DNA of 13,516 bases from contig CALGIG010000016.1 of NCBI GenBank assembly GCA_937915865.1, positions 1-13,516 of the forward strand, given 5' to 3'. This DNA comes from an uncultured Prolixibacteraceae bacterium (lineage in GTDB: Bacteria; Bacteroidota; Bacteroidia; Bacteroidales; Prolixibacteraceae). Both the position numbers and the translations under genes were made by a program. Position 1 is the stretch's first letter; every line of letters starts with the position of its first letter. Below the pieces are notes generated by a model. The model did not search any database and had not been told where the DNA came from. It saw nothing but the letters and a program-made list of their open reading frames with translations. Positions 6,628-13,508 of this stretch are shown here, in pieces.

Positions 6628-8108
6628 ATTAATTCCAAAATTGAGTTAAGGATTTCGGCACTTTCTTCGTCCAATGCTTTCATTTCTTCCAAAATGGCTT
6701 GTGGCTGGCGTAGGGCAGCTTCTTCTTTTTTATTCGGGTTTTTTACACTCAAATCAAAAGTGTTTTGGTCAATGTCTTTTACATTTACCGTCCAAGAGTT
6801 TTCGCTATCGGCAAAGGTTTTTTGTAATTCAACAAATTCTGCCAAATCGTTTTCGTTCAGTGGGTTGGTCTTGCCCAAATTGCGGTCGAGGTTCAACTGG
6901 TAAAACCAAACCTTTTGCGTGGCTTTGCCTTTTTCAAAAAACAACACAACGGTTTTTACGCCTGCACCGGTAAATGTGCCACCGGGCAAATCCAACACGG
7001 TATGCAGGTTGCAGTTTTCCAACAAGGTTTTACGTATTGCAACCGTGGCATTGTCGGTATTGCTCAAAAAGGTGTTTTTGATTACCACACCTGCCTTGCC
7101 GCCTGCTTTTAGAATTTTAATAAAGTGCTGCAAAAAGAGTGAAGCGGTTTCGCCTGTTTTAATCGGGAAGTTTTGTTGCACTTCGGCACGTTCCTTACCA
7201 CCAAAAGGCGGATTGGCAAGCACCACATCATAGCGGTCTTTTTCCTGTATGTCGGCAAGGTTTTCGGCAAGCGTGTTGGTATGTATGATGTTCGGAGCTT
7301 CCACACCGTGCAAAATCATATTCATAATGCCAATGATATACGCCAATGATTTTTTCTCTTTGCCATAAAAGGTTCGTTTTTGCAGTATCTCATACTCCGT
7401 TGTAGAGAGTTCCCGGGACTGCCCCGAACTTGTCAGGGGCCGCTTCATGTATTCAAACGCCTCCACAAGGAAGCCTGCGCTGCCCACAGCCCCGTCATAA
7501 ATCTTCTGCCCTATTTCGGGGGCTACCACCTTAACGATGCTCCTGATAAGCGGACGTGGGGTGTAATATTCTCCACCGTTACGCCCTGCATTGCCCATGT
7601 TTTTGATCTTATCCTCATACAGATGGCTCATTTCATGCTTTTCGGCATGCGTGCGGAAGCGAAGCTCATCAATACGGTTGATCACTTCACGCAGGTTATA
7701 GCCACTCTGTATGCGGTTTTTCAGTTCGCTGAAGATCTCGCCAATCTTGTATTCAATGGTGTCGGCACTTTCGGCATCGGTCTTAAACTTCTTTAGGTAA
7801 GGAAAGAGTTTGCCGTTTACAAAGTCGGTGAGGTCATCACCTGTCATGGCGTTGTGATCAATTCTTAGCGAACCATTCCCGTTAGTGATCTTGGGAGCCG
7901 CCCATACACTCCATTGAAACTCCCTGTTGATAATCGGAGTCCAGGCCTTGCCGGTAAGCTCGGCTGCCGTTGCCTTATCGCGCTCCAGGTCATCCAGGTA
8001 TTTGAGGAATAACACCCAGGAGGTCTGTTCTACATAGTCCAGTTCGCTGCCACAGCCGGCATCCTTGTGCAGTATGTCATCAATGTTCTTAAAAGTCTGT
8101 TCAAACAT
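6624..8108 (-). CDS. hsdM: Type I DNA adenine methyltransferase subunit
   Basis: HsdM transfers a methyl group from S-adenosylmethionine to N6 of adenine in the site chosen by HsdS. The 494 residues carry an N-terminal helical HsdM_N domain (1-150, with EQTSWVLFLKYLDDLE), the segment GGEYYTPRPL (178-187), motif I DGAVGSAGFL (205-214) and the catalytic NPPF (299-302); the C-terminal part should contact HsdS. Motif I has G where many homologues have P after the aspartate; I take this as a tolerated variant. Residues 223-234 (RPLTSSGQSREL) seem extra compared with the homologues I remember and are encoded by a GC-rich hairpin-forming stretch. It is the first gene of the locus, begins with the ATG at 8108, and is preceded by a TAnnTTTG box at 8144-8151. 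Confidence 0.95.
   Translation of the reverse strand: MFEQTFKNIDDILHKDAGCGSELDYVEQTSWVLFLKYLDDLERDKATAAELTGKAWTPIINREFQWSVWAAPKITNGNGSLRIDHNAMTGDDLTDFVNGKLFPYLKKFKTDAESADTIEYKIGEIFSELKNRIQSGYNLREVINRIDELRFRTHAEKHEMSHLYEDKIKNMGNAGRNGGEYYTPRPLIRSIVKVVAPEIGQKIYDGAVGSAGFLVEAFEYMKRPLTSSGQSRELSTTEYEILQKRTFYGKEKKSLAYIIGIMNMILHGVEAPNIIHTNTLAENLADIQEKDRYDVVLANPPFGGKERAEVQQNFPIKTGETASLFLQHFIKILKAGGKAGVVIKNTFLSNTDNATVAIRKTLLENCNLHTVLDLPGGTFTGAGVKTVVLFFEKGKATQKVWFYQLNLDRNLGKTNPLNENDLAEFVELQKTFADSENSWTVNVKDIDQNTFDLSVKNPNKKEEAALRQPQAILEEMKALDEESAEILNSILELI
7408..7440. repeat. GC-rich palindromic insert inside hsdM
   Basis: Within hsdM this stretch can fold in two competing ways: AGTTC with GAACT, enclosing GGG with CCC, or CCCC with GGGG around GAACTTGTCA. 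TCCCGGGA is itself a palindrome. It encodes residues 223-234, in frame, at a point where homologues I recall run directly from the YMK segment to LTT or STT. It resembles short palindromic repeats scattered in some Bacteroidota genomes, but that comparison is from memory. Confidence 0.4.
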
Positions 8109-8143
8109 TACAGGTATAATCTTGGTTACACTTACAAATATGA

Positions 8144-8159
8144 CAAAAATATCAAATTT
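8144..8159 (-). promoter_or_regulatory. Candidate hsdM -7 box with half of the abi operator
   Basis: The minus strand reads TATTTTTG (8151-8144), fitting TAnnTTTG, about 36 bases upstream of the hsdM ATG. Directly upstream and overlapping it is AAATTTGATA (8159-8150), the same ten bases as in the abi palindrome. No good TTTG -33 box is seen at the usual distance, so this promoter is weaker on sequence than that of abi. Confidence 0.4.
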
Positions 8160-8305
8160 TAGTGGGGAGCAGGATTGAATCTTTATTTCTGTTGATTGAG
8201 GTTACATGTCAAAATTTTGTACTACTGGTTTGCCATGTTTGTTTTTCTGAGTTAAATACATAATCTACTCAGTTGCAACAATCTTATCTTCAGGAATATA
8301 AAGCA

Positions 8306-8485
8306 TCACGACTCTTTGTTTTCAGACATTATCAGAAATGCTCCACCAATAGTCAAAGCAGTGCAAAACATAAGGGAGATATATTGCCCAAATGTCTGTG
8401 GCGCATAGTTTAAATCCTCGTCCAGCGTCATTATAGTTATGGCAATTGCCGCAATGATACAAAGTACGCCAATGATTTTTTTCAT
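8306..8485 (-). CDS. Small two-helix inner-membrane protein, 59 residues
   Basis: I do not recognise a family. Starting at the ATG at 8485, the protein has a basic start (MKK), a first hydrophobic helix at about 4-21 (IIGVLCIIAAIAITIM), a short acidic loop (LDEDLNYAPQ) and a second helix at about 33-53, ending in a polar tail. An in-frame ATG at 8593 would add 36 residues without membrane or domain character, so I reject that start. It lies upstream of hsdM on the same strand with about 200 bases between, which is too far to assume one operon. Small two-helix proteins like this are common near mobile defence loci, but nothing in the sequence shows a role. It could also be a non-functional open frame. 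Confidence 0.5.
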   Translation of the reverse strand: MKKIIGVLCIIAAIAITIMTLDEDLNYAPQTFGQYISLMFCTALTIGGAFLIMSENKES

Positions 8486-8593
8486 GTATAGTAACGTTAT
8501 GAAGTGAATAGCTGTTTTGATATTTAGTCTGACAACCGGGATATTCTTATTACACCAGTTGTCAAGATTAAACTTGAAAACATTGGATTGCAC

Positions 8594-8812
8594 AAATATT
8601 CGATAAAGGTAGGCGGTTTGGCTTATCTACCTGCGTATATCTTTCTTTCCCAGGCCAAATTTATCATTATACTGTGTGTATTAGCTGAATAAGGAAGCAC
8701 AAACGAGTGCAAGTTCTCATTGGCCATAGCTGCAGATAATCTTTTTATCCTGAGAGTTGGTATTTTTGAAAAAAACTTTTGTATTTATAGGATTTAATTA
8801 ATTTTCTTTCAA
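8594..8812. other. Intergenic region between divergent genes
   Basis: No credible gene is seen here. It is AT-rich DNA between the small membrane protein (minus) and the lipoprotein cassette (plus). The only structure noted is AGGTAG (8607-8612) with CTACCT (8627-8632), a 6-bp stem around a 14-base loop without a T-run. Confidence 0.5.
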
Positions 8813-8820
8813 TATATTTG
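8813..8820 (+). promoter_or_regulatory. Candidate -7 box TATATTTG for the lipoprotein-peptidase cassette
   Basis: TATATTTG fits TAnnTTTG and lies 76 bases before the ATG at 8897. The nearest TTTG upstream (8778-8781) is 31 bases away, which is too far, so the -33 element is missing or weak. A start near 8827 would place the inverted repeats at 8838-8898 in the leader. Confidence 0.35.
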
Positions 8821-8837
8821 AAGTGTTATAGTGTGGG

Positions 8838-8898
8838 ATAGCTATAATACATAGCCGGGTGAATCAATTTGTTAATCATTTTAACCCGCTATAGCTAT
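8838..8898 (+). promoter_or_regulatory. Inverted repeats over the start of the lipoprotein gene
   Basis: The palindrome ATAGCTAT occurs at 8838-8845 and again at 8891-8898, the second copy running into the ATG. In addition ATAGCCGGGT (8851-8860) can pair with ACCCGCTAT (8884-8892) with one bulged C. In RNA this would hide the start codon region; in DNA it could be a paired operator. Symmetry is seen directly, function is inferred. Confidence 0.4.
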
Positions 8899-9775
8899 GA
8901 AAAATTGGAAACTATTCTCTTTTGGACTTATAACTTCGTTAGTCCTAAATTCGTGCAGTACTCCTTACTTCTACCAGTTATATACCGCAGAGGGTAATAA
9001 CATTGTAACAGAAGGAAAGAACTATGTCTTTGAAGACCAGAACTGCAAAATAACCTACAACCTCTGGAGCGAAGGAGGGAATCCGGGATTTAAATTCTAC
9101 AACAAAACAAGTCAATATATTTACCTTAATCTTGAGGAATCTTTTTTTGTTTTGAACGGTCATGCCAATAATTACTTTCAAAACAGAGTTTTTACAAGCA
9201 GTTCAAGTAAAGGGGCAACTACCGCAAAAGCTGCGTCAAGCAGTAGTTCTATCGGTGCCACTGTTAAGGTTGAAGGCATGAATGCCTATGGTTATCGCCA
9301 GGAAAATTCTGCTGCAATTACAAATTATGGTACTTTTTACCTTGCAAGCGGAACTACATACTCAAAAGGCTATTCTGTCGCTACACATGAAGAAAAGATA
9401 ATCTGCATCCCTCCCTACACATTTAAAGAGATTTTCGAATATGCTATTGCGACCAATCTATACAGGGATTGTGAGTTGTTTTTATACCCGGATCGAAATG
9501 ACAACAATAAAATGACATTCACCTCAGCGACAAGCCCGGTTATTTTCAGCAACAGAATAACCTATTCCCTGGGAAAAGACGGAAATCAGGTTCTTGTTAG
9601 TAATGATTTCTTTGTTAAAGAAATTGTGAACTTGCCGGAAAAGGAAGTAGTTACACGTGAGTATGAAACATACTGTGGTGAGAAAAAAACTTATACCAGA
9701 AAATACTTCAAGCAAGTCAGGCCAAATCAGTTTTACATTCTTTATAAGAAAAGCGGAACGATCTGGAAGCATTAG
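8897..9775 (+). CDS. Lipoprotein of unknown function, 292 residues
   Basis: A signal peptide of the lipoprotein type is clear: basic start KNWK, hydrophobic stretch to residue 18, lipobox LNSC with lipidated C20. The mature protein is rich in beta-type sequence; the stretch FKFYNKTSQYIYLNLEESFF (65-84) looks like an Ig-like or beta-sandwich strand pair. Residues 100-122 are Ser/Thr/Ala-rich and likely a flexible loop. Other cysteines are at 50, 170 and 192 plus one in the YCGEKKTYTRKYF segment near the C-terminus. I remember similar hypothetical lipoproteins in many Bacteroidota, but no function. It is expected in the periplasm or at the outer membrane. It is the first gene of a plus-strand trio; the peptidase gene begins 63 bases later. 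The start is fixed by the signal peptide. Confidence 0.82.
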   Translation: MKNWKLFSFGLITSLVLNSCSTPYFYQLYTAEGNNIVTEGKNYVFEDQNCKITYNLWSEGGNPGFKFYNKTSQYIYLNLEESFFVLNGHANNYFQNRVFTSSSSKGATTAKAASSSSSIGATVKVEGMNAYGYRQENSAAITNYGTFYLASGTTYSKGYSVATHEEKIICIPPYTFKEIFEYAIATNLYRDCELFLYPDRNDNNKMTFTSATSPVIFSNRITYSLGKDGNQVLVSNDFFVKEIVNLPEKEVVTREYETYCGEKKTYTRKYFKQVRPNQFYILYKKSGTIWKH

Positions 9776-9838
9776 AAAATCACGAACCAGACTTTTTGTT
9801 CCTAAATTAATATTACAATATATTATGTTTTTTTGACT

Positions 9839-11218
9839 ATGAAGAAGATCATTATAAATATGATTTATATGCTTGGGGTAAGTTTCATAATTACAACTAT
9901 AGTTGCAATATTCAATGACATTAATCCATTCTCGACTAGCGGGTTAGGCTTTATTATTGGTAAAAGCGCAGCATCTGTAATTCCTGGTTTTGTCATAGGA
10001 GGGTTTTTCTTAACAATAATATGGTTTATTAAAAAGAAAGTGTGGAATGGTTCCATTGTTCTAATGTGGACTATTTTTATTTTAACTATTGTACTCTCGA
10101 ATTATGGGTCATACAAATTATCATTAGCGGAAAAGAGGAATCAGCCTGATAAAGCGTATCAAGCAGTTACAAAAGGTTCAATTGATTCAATTACTAAAAC
10201 TGAACAGGCTAAAGGCATCCTCAGCCCGGAAACAATTGCAGAGATGACATTAAATAATACAGTCTCTATAACAATGCAGGATAGAAATAGGCAAACTCTT
10301 TCATTAGGATCCGGTGTTATTCTTGACAATGGTAAAGTAATTACAAATGTCCATGTTATAAGTGGTGCAACTTATGGTTTTGTTCAGAAGTTTAACAGTC
10401 AAATATCTTATGATATAGATGGTTACTTCATCCTGGATAAACATAATGATTTGGTTTTATTGTCAGTCCCGGAAATAAATACACAAAACAGAATTTCAAT
10501 TAACAATGCACTTCCAAGGGTTGGCGAAAGGATCTATGCCGCAGGTAATCCCCAAGGTCTTTCTGGAACATTCACCGAAGGCATAGTTAGTGCTATACGC
10601 TCGAGCAACAATAACTCTCTAATCCAAATTTCGGCACCAATTTCTCCTGGAAGCAGTGGAGGCGCAATTATTAATGCCTTGGGTGAGCTAATTGGAATTG
10701 CGATGGGTGGAATTGAAGCTGGGCAGAACCTTAATTTTGCGATCCCTTCACGTGTTGTTGATTCAATTCTAAAAAATAATTCAGAAAACAGGTATGATAT
10801 ATATACTGCAAAAGGCTCTAATGTTGTAAAAAAGGGGGGAAATATCAAAGATATTGTTCTGATAAAGAATGTGTTGTGGTATCATGATTGCGGAGAGTAT
10901 GACGCCCGAAATCAAGCTGATAACCCTCTGGTTGAATTTTCTATTTACAACAAATTAAGTGTGCCAATATACGATATTACTATTGCAATTATCATCTATG
11001 ATAGAGATAATTTGCCAGTTGATTATCAATATATTAAGACAAGTTATACCTTTGGAAAAGTCGCACCAGGATTAGCAAGGAAATTTAAAAATATCAGACC
11101 TGATTATGGCGACTATTTGGGTTGGCAATCTAACAGAATCGGTGAAATTCGAGTGAGTAAGAAGAGAGGTTATAGGGCGGAATTTAGAGTTCTTGATTAT
11201 AAAATCTCGAAATATTAA
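9839..11218 (+). CDS. Membrane-anchored trypsin-like serine peptidase with C-terminal beta domain
   Basis: This is predicted to be an inner-membrane protein with a trypsin-like (S1C, HtrA-like) peptidase. From the ATG at 9839 (459 residues) there are three hydrophobic helices at about 4-25, 38-64 and 70-88, a linker, then the peptidase at about 135-310. The full triad is visible: H172 in ITNVHVI, D204 in LDKHNDLVLL and S273 in SPGSSGGAI. GNPQGLSGTFTEGIVS and NFAIPS are also typical. No PDZ domain follows; instead about 130 residues of beta-type sequence (DNPLVEFSIYNKLSVPIYDI, then GKVAPGLARKF) resemble small Ig-like domains that describe tuned backbone interactions. A TTG two codons upstream is a less likely start. 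The three helices put the catalytic domain on the far side of the membrane from the N-terminus. The gene lies between two lipoprotein genes, which suggests a shared envelope role. Substrate unknown. Confidence 0.85.
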   Translation: MKKIIINMIYMLGVSFIITTIVAIFNDINPFSTSGLGFIIGKSAASVIPGFVIGGFFLTIIWFIKKKVWNGSIVLMWTIFILTIVLSNYGSYKLSLAEKRNQPDKAYQAVTKGSIDSITKTEQAKGILSPETIAEMTLNNTVSITMQDRNRQTLSLGSGVILDNGKVITNVHVISGATYGFVQKFNSQISYDIDGYFILDKHNDLVLLSVPEINTQNRISINNALPRVGERIYAAGNPQGLSGTFTEGIVSAIRSSNNNSLIQISAPISPGSSGGAIINALGELIGIAMGGIEAGQNLNFAIPSRVVDSILKNNSENRYDIYTAKGSNVVKKGGNIKDIVLIKNVLWYHDCGEYDARNQADNPLVEFSIYNKLSVPIYDITIAIIIYDRDNLPVDYQYIKTSYTFGKVAPGLARKFKNIRPDYGDYLGWQSNRIGEIRVSKKRGYRAEFRVLDYKISKY

Positions 11219-11249
11219 TTGATTAAAGCAATTTACTAATATCTCTTTT

Positions 11250-11684
11250 ATGAAAAATCTAAATCGTCAATACCAGTCGTTAAATAGTGTCTTTGGATTA
11301 ATGATATTAATAAGCATCATAGCCATTCTTTTTGCTGGATGCTCAGATCAGCAATCGCTTGAAAGTTTGTTACAGCAAACTGCAAGTGAATTAAATAAAT
11401 CTTGTCCCAGGTATATAGATAGAGAAACGAGACTTGATAATGTCAAATTTGTGCAAAAGAGAGCTATTCTTTATAATTACACGTTGGTAAATATTGAAAA
11501 GAAAGAAATGGATATTAATGGGTTTAAAAGTTATTTTGAACCAACACTGATAGAGGGTGCGAAGAATAATCCAGACTTAGCATTTTTCAGGGAACAAAGT
11601 GTAACAATGATTTTTAACTATAATGACAAAAATGGGATCAATTTATTCACCTTTGAAATTACTCCAGATAAGTATCAAAATTAG
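11250..11684 (+). CDS. Small lipoprotein of unknown function, 144 residues
   Basis: The N-terminus has a long signal (hydrophobic 15-29) ending in lipobox LFAGC, with lipidated C31. The mature part of 113 residues has the pattern ELNKSCPRYIDRETRLDNV followed by LYNYTLVNIE, then a helix-like middle and a C-terminal strand MIFNYNDKNGINLFTFEI. I remember uncharacterised bacterial proteins with a similar cys/pro, acidic, TRLD and YxYTL order, but no named family. It starts 31 bases after the peptidase stop on the same strand, so it is probably co-transcribed, and its product should be on the same side of the membrane as the peptidase domain. If the signal is not cleaved it would be a single-helix anchored protein. 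Confidence 0.75.
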   Translation: MKNLNRQYQSLNSVFGLMILISIIAILFAGCSDQQSLESLLQQTASELNKSCPRYIDRETRLDNVKFVQKRAILYNYTLVNIEKKEMDINGFKSYFEPTLIEGAKNNPDLAFFREQSVTMIFNYNDKNGINLFTFEITPDKYQN

Positions 11685-12006
11685 AGGTATAATAAATTAA
11701 AGTAAGCTAAATGCTATGAAGCATTTCATTCGGAGTTTCTGCCCACATATAAGGCTTTATCCAATCAAATGAATATGAATGAATGGTTCTTAAGAAAACA
11801 ATAAATGGGAAGTGAATATACCGGTCAAACCAGGCCAGTAATTCCGGAAGAAATTAGGCCACTCATTCCTGAGTTTGCCCTCTTGCCTTTCCTCTTTTCG
11901 AATCCTTTTGTTTGTCTTGTCCGCAAAGGTTTGGTTTCATTGTAATGCTCAACGACAATTCGTGCGTAAGTTGTTCTCATTGAGGCCAGCGTTAATGTTA
12001 AAAATA
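11685..12006. other. Intergenic region between cassette and integrase
   Basis: No well-supported gene lies here. It holds a weak hairpin at 11709-11726 (AAATGC with GCATTT, loop of 6, no T-run), which may end the plus-strand transcript, and the possible IS21-type end repeats at 11821-11887. The two converging genes around it point into this region, where terminators would be expected. Confidence 0.5.
11821..11887. repeat. Degenerate tandem repeats, possible IS21-family end remnant
   Basis: Two or three units of about 23 bases follow each other: CCGGTCAAACCAGGCCA (from 11821), CCGGAAGAAATTAGGCCA (from 11844) and CCTGAGTTTGCCC (from 11868), the first two each ending in GGCCA plus a short AT tail. 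Ends made of several such units with CCGG and GGCC are typical of IS21-family elements, where they bind the transposase. No istA or istB gene is nearby, so this would be a leftover end. The repeat is seen; the IS21 link is from memory of such ends. Confidence 0.35.
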
Positions 12007-13305
12007 TTAATCAGCGTTCTTTTTAGGAATAAGGTTAGCCCATTGTTCAACTTTTGCCTTTTTCTCAAATCCTGCCAGGTAATTTTCCGTTGTCTTTGTA
12101 TCACTGTGGCCCATAAAATCGCTGATGGCGGCAAAAGGGACTCCTGAACGTTTCATTATGGTTGCAAACGAATGCCTTGCAGTGTATGTGCTTATACTTC
12201 CTTCAATATCAAGTGTGGTGGCGATTTTCTTAATGGCTCTGTTAATCTTTGCTGTTTCATCAACCACTGTTCTACGCTCCTTCATTGGGTCTATACCATG
12301 CTTTAAAATTGGGAAGACATAGTTTTCCGGATTGTAACCCTTGTTGCCCCATTTATCAATAACCCGGGCAGCTTCTATGGTTAATGGTATTGTAATATTC
12401 TGTCCCCGTTTCTTGTATGAAGTCTTTGCACGTTCATAGGATATTTCATCAACTGTAATATCCTTAAATTTTAACCGGGCCATATCTTTTACATTCATTC
12501 CCCCGGAATAATACATGAAAATCCAATAATCCCGGTACTTTTCAAGTGCAGGTTCCGTACTTAAGTCTGCAAACTGAATCTTTCCGACATCTTCCAGTGT
12601 GAGGGCTAGCTTTCGATCCGCAGCATGAGGGATTGAATATTTTCCTTTCCCAAAAGGTGTTGTAGTGATTTTCCCATCACTCAATGCTTCGTTCATAATC
12701 ACCCTTACATTGCGAAGGTAAATACCAATTGAAGTGGCGCTCTTCCCTTCCTTTAGGAACCACTTTTCAAAGGATTTCAAAAATTGAACATTAATATCCT
12801 TTAAGGGAATATCCTTCCCTCCTATTGTTGTGACCCTATGTCCCTCTCGCTTTTTTTCACCCCCCCGGAACAATCTTAAAGCATTTAACGTGCATAGGTA
12901 TGATGAGGCATTTCCGGCCCTGCCCTCTTTCACCATTTTTTTATATTGAGCCTCTAATGCAGTGAAAAGTGTATCTTGATTCTTGTCGAACATCTTCTTG
13001 CTAAAGGCTTCTTTTGAAAAATCCCCCATTTCCAATAAAATGTTTCTGGCCTTTTTAATAGCATCCTCAATAATTGTTTTAGCGGAGAACAACTCTTTTC
13101 TTTTGTCCTCTGGCAGCTTGCTGGTAATTGTAGTTGCCTGAGTATGGCGATAGTCAATATCGGTTAAATAGAGATTCAGACCCCAGATGTACATTTCCCC
13201 CTGATGCTTAACAACCAGTCTTACAGGCTTTTTTCCATCTTTGCGGACTCTTCTTTTATCCAATAGAATATAGGCTGTTGGCCGGATTACTTGTTTCTTT
13301 GCCAT
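12007..13305 (-). CDS. Tyrosine recombinase (integrase) of the Bacteroidota type
   Basis: This enzyme should integrate and excise the island at the tRNA-Gln site. The 432 residues show an N-terminal arm-binding domain (PTAYILLDKRRVRKDGKKPV), a SAM-like core-binding domain at about 110-215, and the catalytic domain from about 230. Catalytic residues: R377 in TYTARHSFAT, H400 in DFMGHSD, nucleophile Y409 in TTENYL, with a lysine in the RAKTSYKKRG hairpin (294-299). The usual first arginine is replaced by N271 in GGMNVKDMARLKF; R277 may substitute, as I recall for CTnDOT-like integrases. R-3 of box II is Y instead of H, also common in this subtype. The gene reads away from the tRNA fragment 156 bases upstream. 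Length and motifs look intact. The ATG at 13305 is the natural start. Confidence 0.93.
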   Translation of the reverse strand: MAKKQVIRPTAYILLDKRRVRKDGKKPVRLVVKHQGEMYIWGLNLYLTDIDYRHTQATTITSKLPEDKRKELFSAKTIIEDAIKKARNILLEMGDFSKEAFSKKMFDKNQDTLFTALEAQYKKMVKEGRAGNASSYLCTLNALRLFRGGEKKREGHRVTTIGGKDIPLKDINVQFLKSFEKWFLKEGKSATSIGIYLRNVRVIMNEALSDGKITTTPFGKGKYSIPHAADRKLALTLEDVGKIQFADLSTEPALEKYRDYWIFMYYSGGMNVKDMARLKFKDITVDEISYERAKTSYKKRGQNITIPLTIEAARVIDKWGNKGYNPENYVFPILKHGIDPMKERRTVVDETAKINRAIKKIATTLDIEGSISTYTARHSFATIMKRSGVPFAAISDFMGHSDTKTTENYLAGFEKKAKVEQWANLIPKKNAD

Positions 13306-13325
13306 TTGATAAGGTTTTGAGGATT

Positions 13326-13349
13326 ACTGTACACCCTAACTGTACACCC
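13326..13349. repeat. Two direct repeats ACTGTACACCC, possible integrase arm sites or operator
   Basis: ACTGTACACCC occurs at 13326-13336 and 13339-13349, a 13-base period. The copies lie between the integrase promoter box and its start codon, over the predicted transcription start, and within 140 bases of the tRNA fragment. Either arm-type binding by the integrase or autoregulation fits. The repeat is exact over 11 bases. Confidence 0.6.
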
Positions 13350-13357
13350 CAAAAGTA
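13350..13357 (-). promoter_or_regulatory. Candidate -7 box TACTTTTG of the integrase promoter
   Basis: TACTTTTG on the minus strand fits TAnnTTTG and directly adjoins the direct repeats. A TTTG lies 23 bases upstream, slightly wide for a -33 box. Transcription would start around 13343, inside the repeats. Confidence 0.5.
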
Positions 13358-13368
13358 ATATATTAATC

Positions 13369-13408
13369 AACATAAAGCAACAAATAAGTATAAGAAACAT
13401 TTTATGTT
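13369..13408. repeat. Inverted repeat AACATAAA / TTTATGTT upstream of integrase
   Basis: AACATAAA (13369-13377 region) is mirrored by TTTATGTT (13401-13408) with about 24 bases between. It lies between the integrase gene and the attachment site, where excisionase or host-factor sites occur in other integrative elements. AT-rich repeats of 8 bp can arise by chance. Confidence 0.3.
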
Positions 13409-13460
13409 ACTGATTTTCATTACTCTATAAAAATGAAAAAATAAGGTCAAATATGTATTA

Positions 13461-13508
13461 TTCTGACTCTGGATCAGAAGAGTCCAGGTTCGACCCCTGG
13501 TAGGTCAA
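13461..13508 (+). tRNA. 3' half of tRNA-Gln(CTG), probable attachment site
   Basis: The sequence folds as a tRNA from the anticodon stem onward: stem TCTGA (13462-13466), loop CTCTGGA with anticodon CTG (13469-13471), stem TCAGA; variable loop AGAGT; T stem CCAGG with loop TTCGACC and CCTGG; 3' acceptor strand TAGGTCA and discriminator A at 13508. No CCA is encoded, which is normal in this phylum. The 5' acceptor strand TGACCTA and a D arm are absent upstream, where the sequence turns AT-rich, so this is a fragment and not a gene. Next to an integrase it is best read as the tRNA 3' end left when an element inserts into a tRNA-Gln gene, marking the right border. The crossover point cannot be fixed from one border. 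Confidence 0.75.

Noticed and set aside
7380..7796. Plus-strand open frame of 138 codons
   Set aside because: It lies fully antisense within hsdM, whose motifs are clear; the frame has no recognisable domain.
8486..8593. N-terminal extension of the small membrane protein from an upstream ATG
   Set aside because: The 36 extra residues precede a typical MKK-hydrophobic start and have no domain character.
11825..11980. Minus-strand frame of 51 codons starting MRTTYARIVVEHYNETKP, downstream of the integrase
   Set aside because: The first half looks protein-like, but there is no ribosome site or family, and its end is encoded by the degenerate repeats. It may be a gene remnant; not enough to call.
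11875..12147. Plus-strand open frame of 90 codons
   Set aside because: It overlaps the integrase 3' end antisense, over the catalytic tyrosine region, and shows no motif.
13435..13508. Complete tRNA gene at the right end
   Set aside because: The bases 26 upstream of the anticodon stem are A-rich and cannot pair with the acceptor strand TAGGTCA; no D arm is visible.
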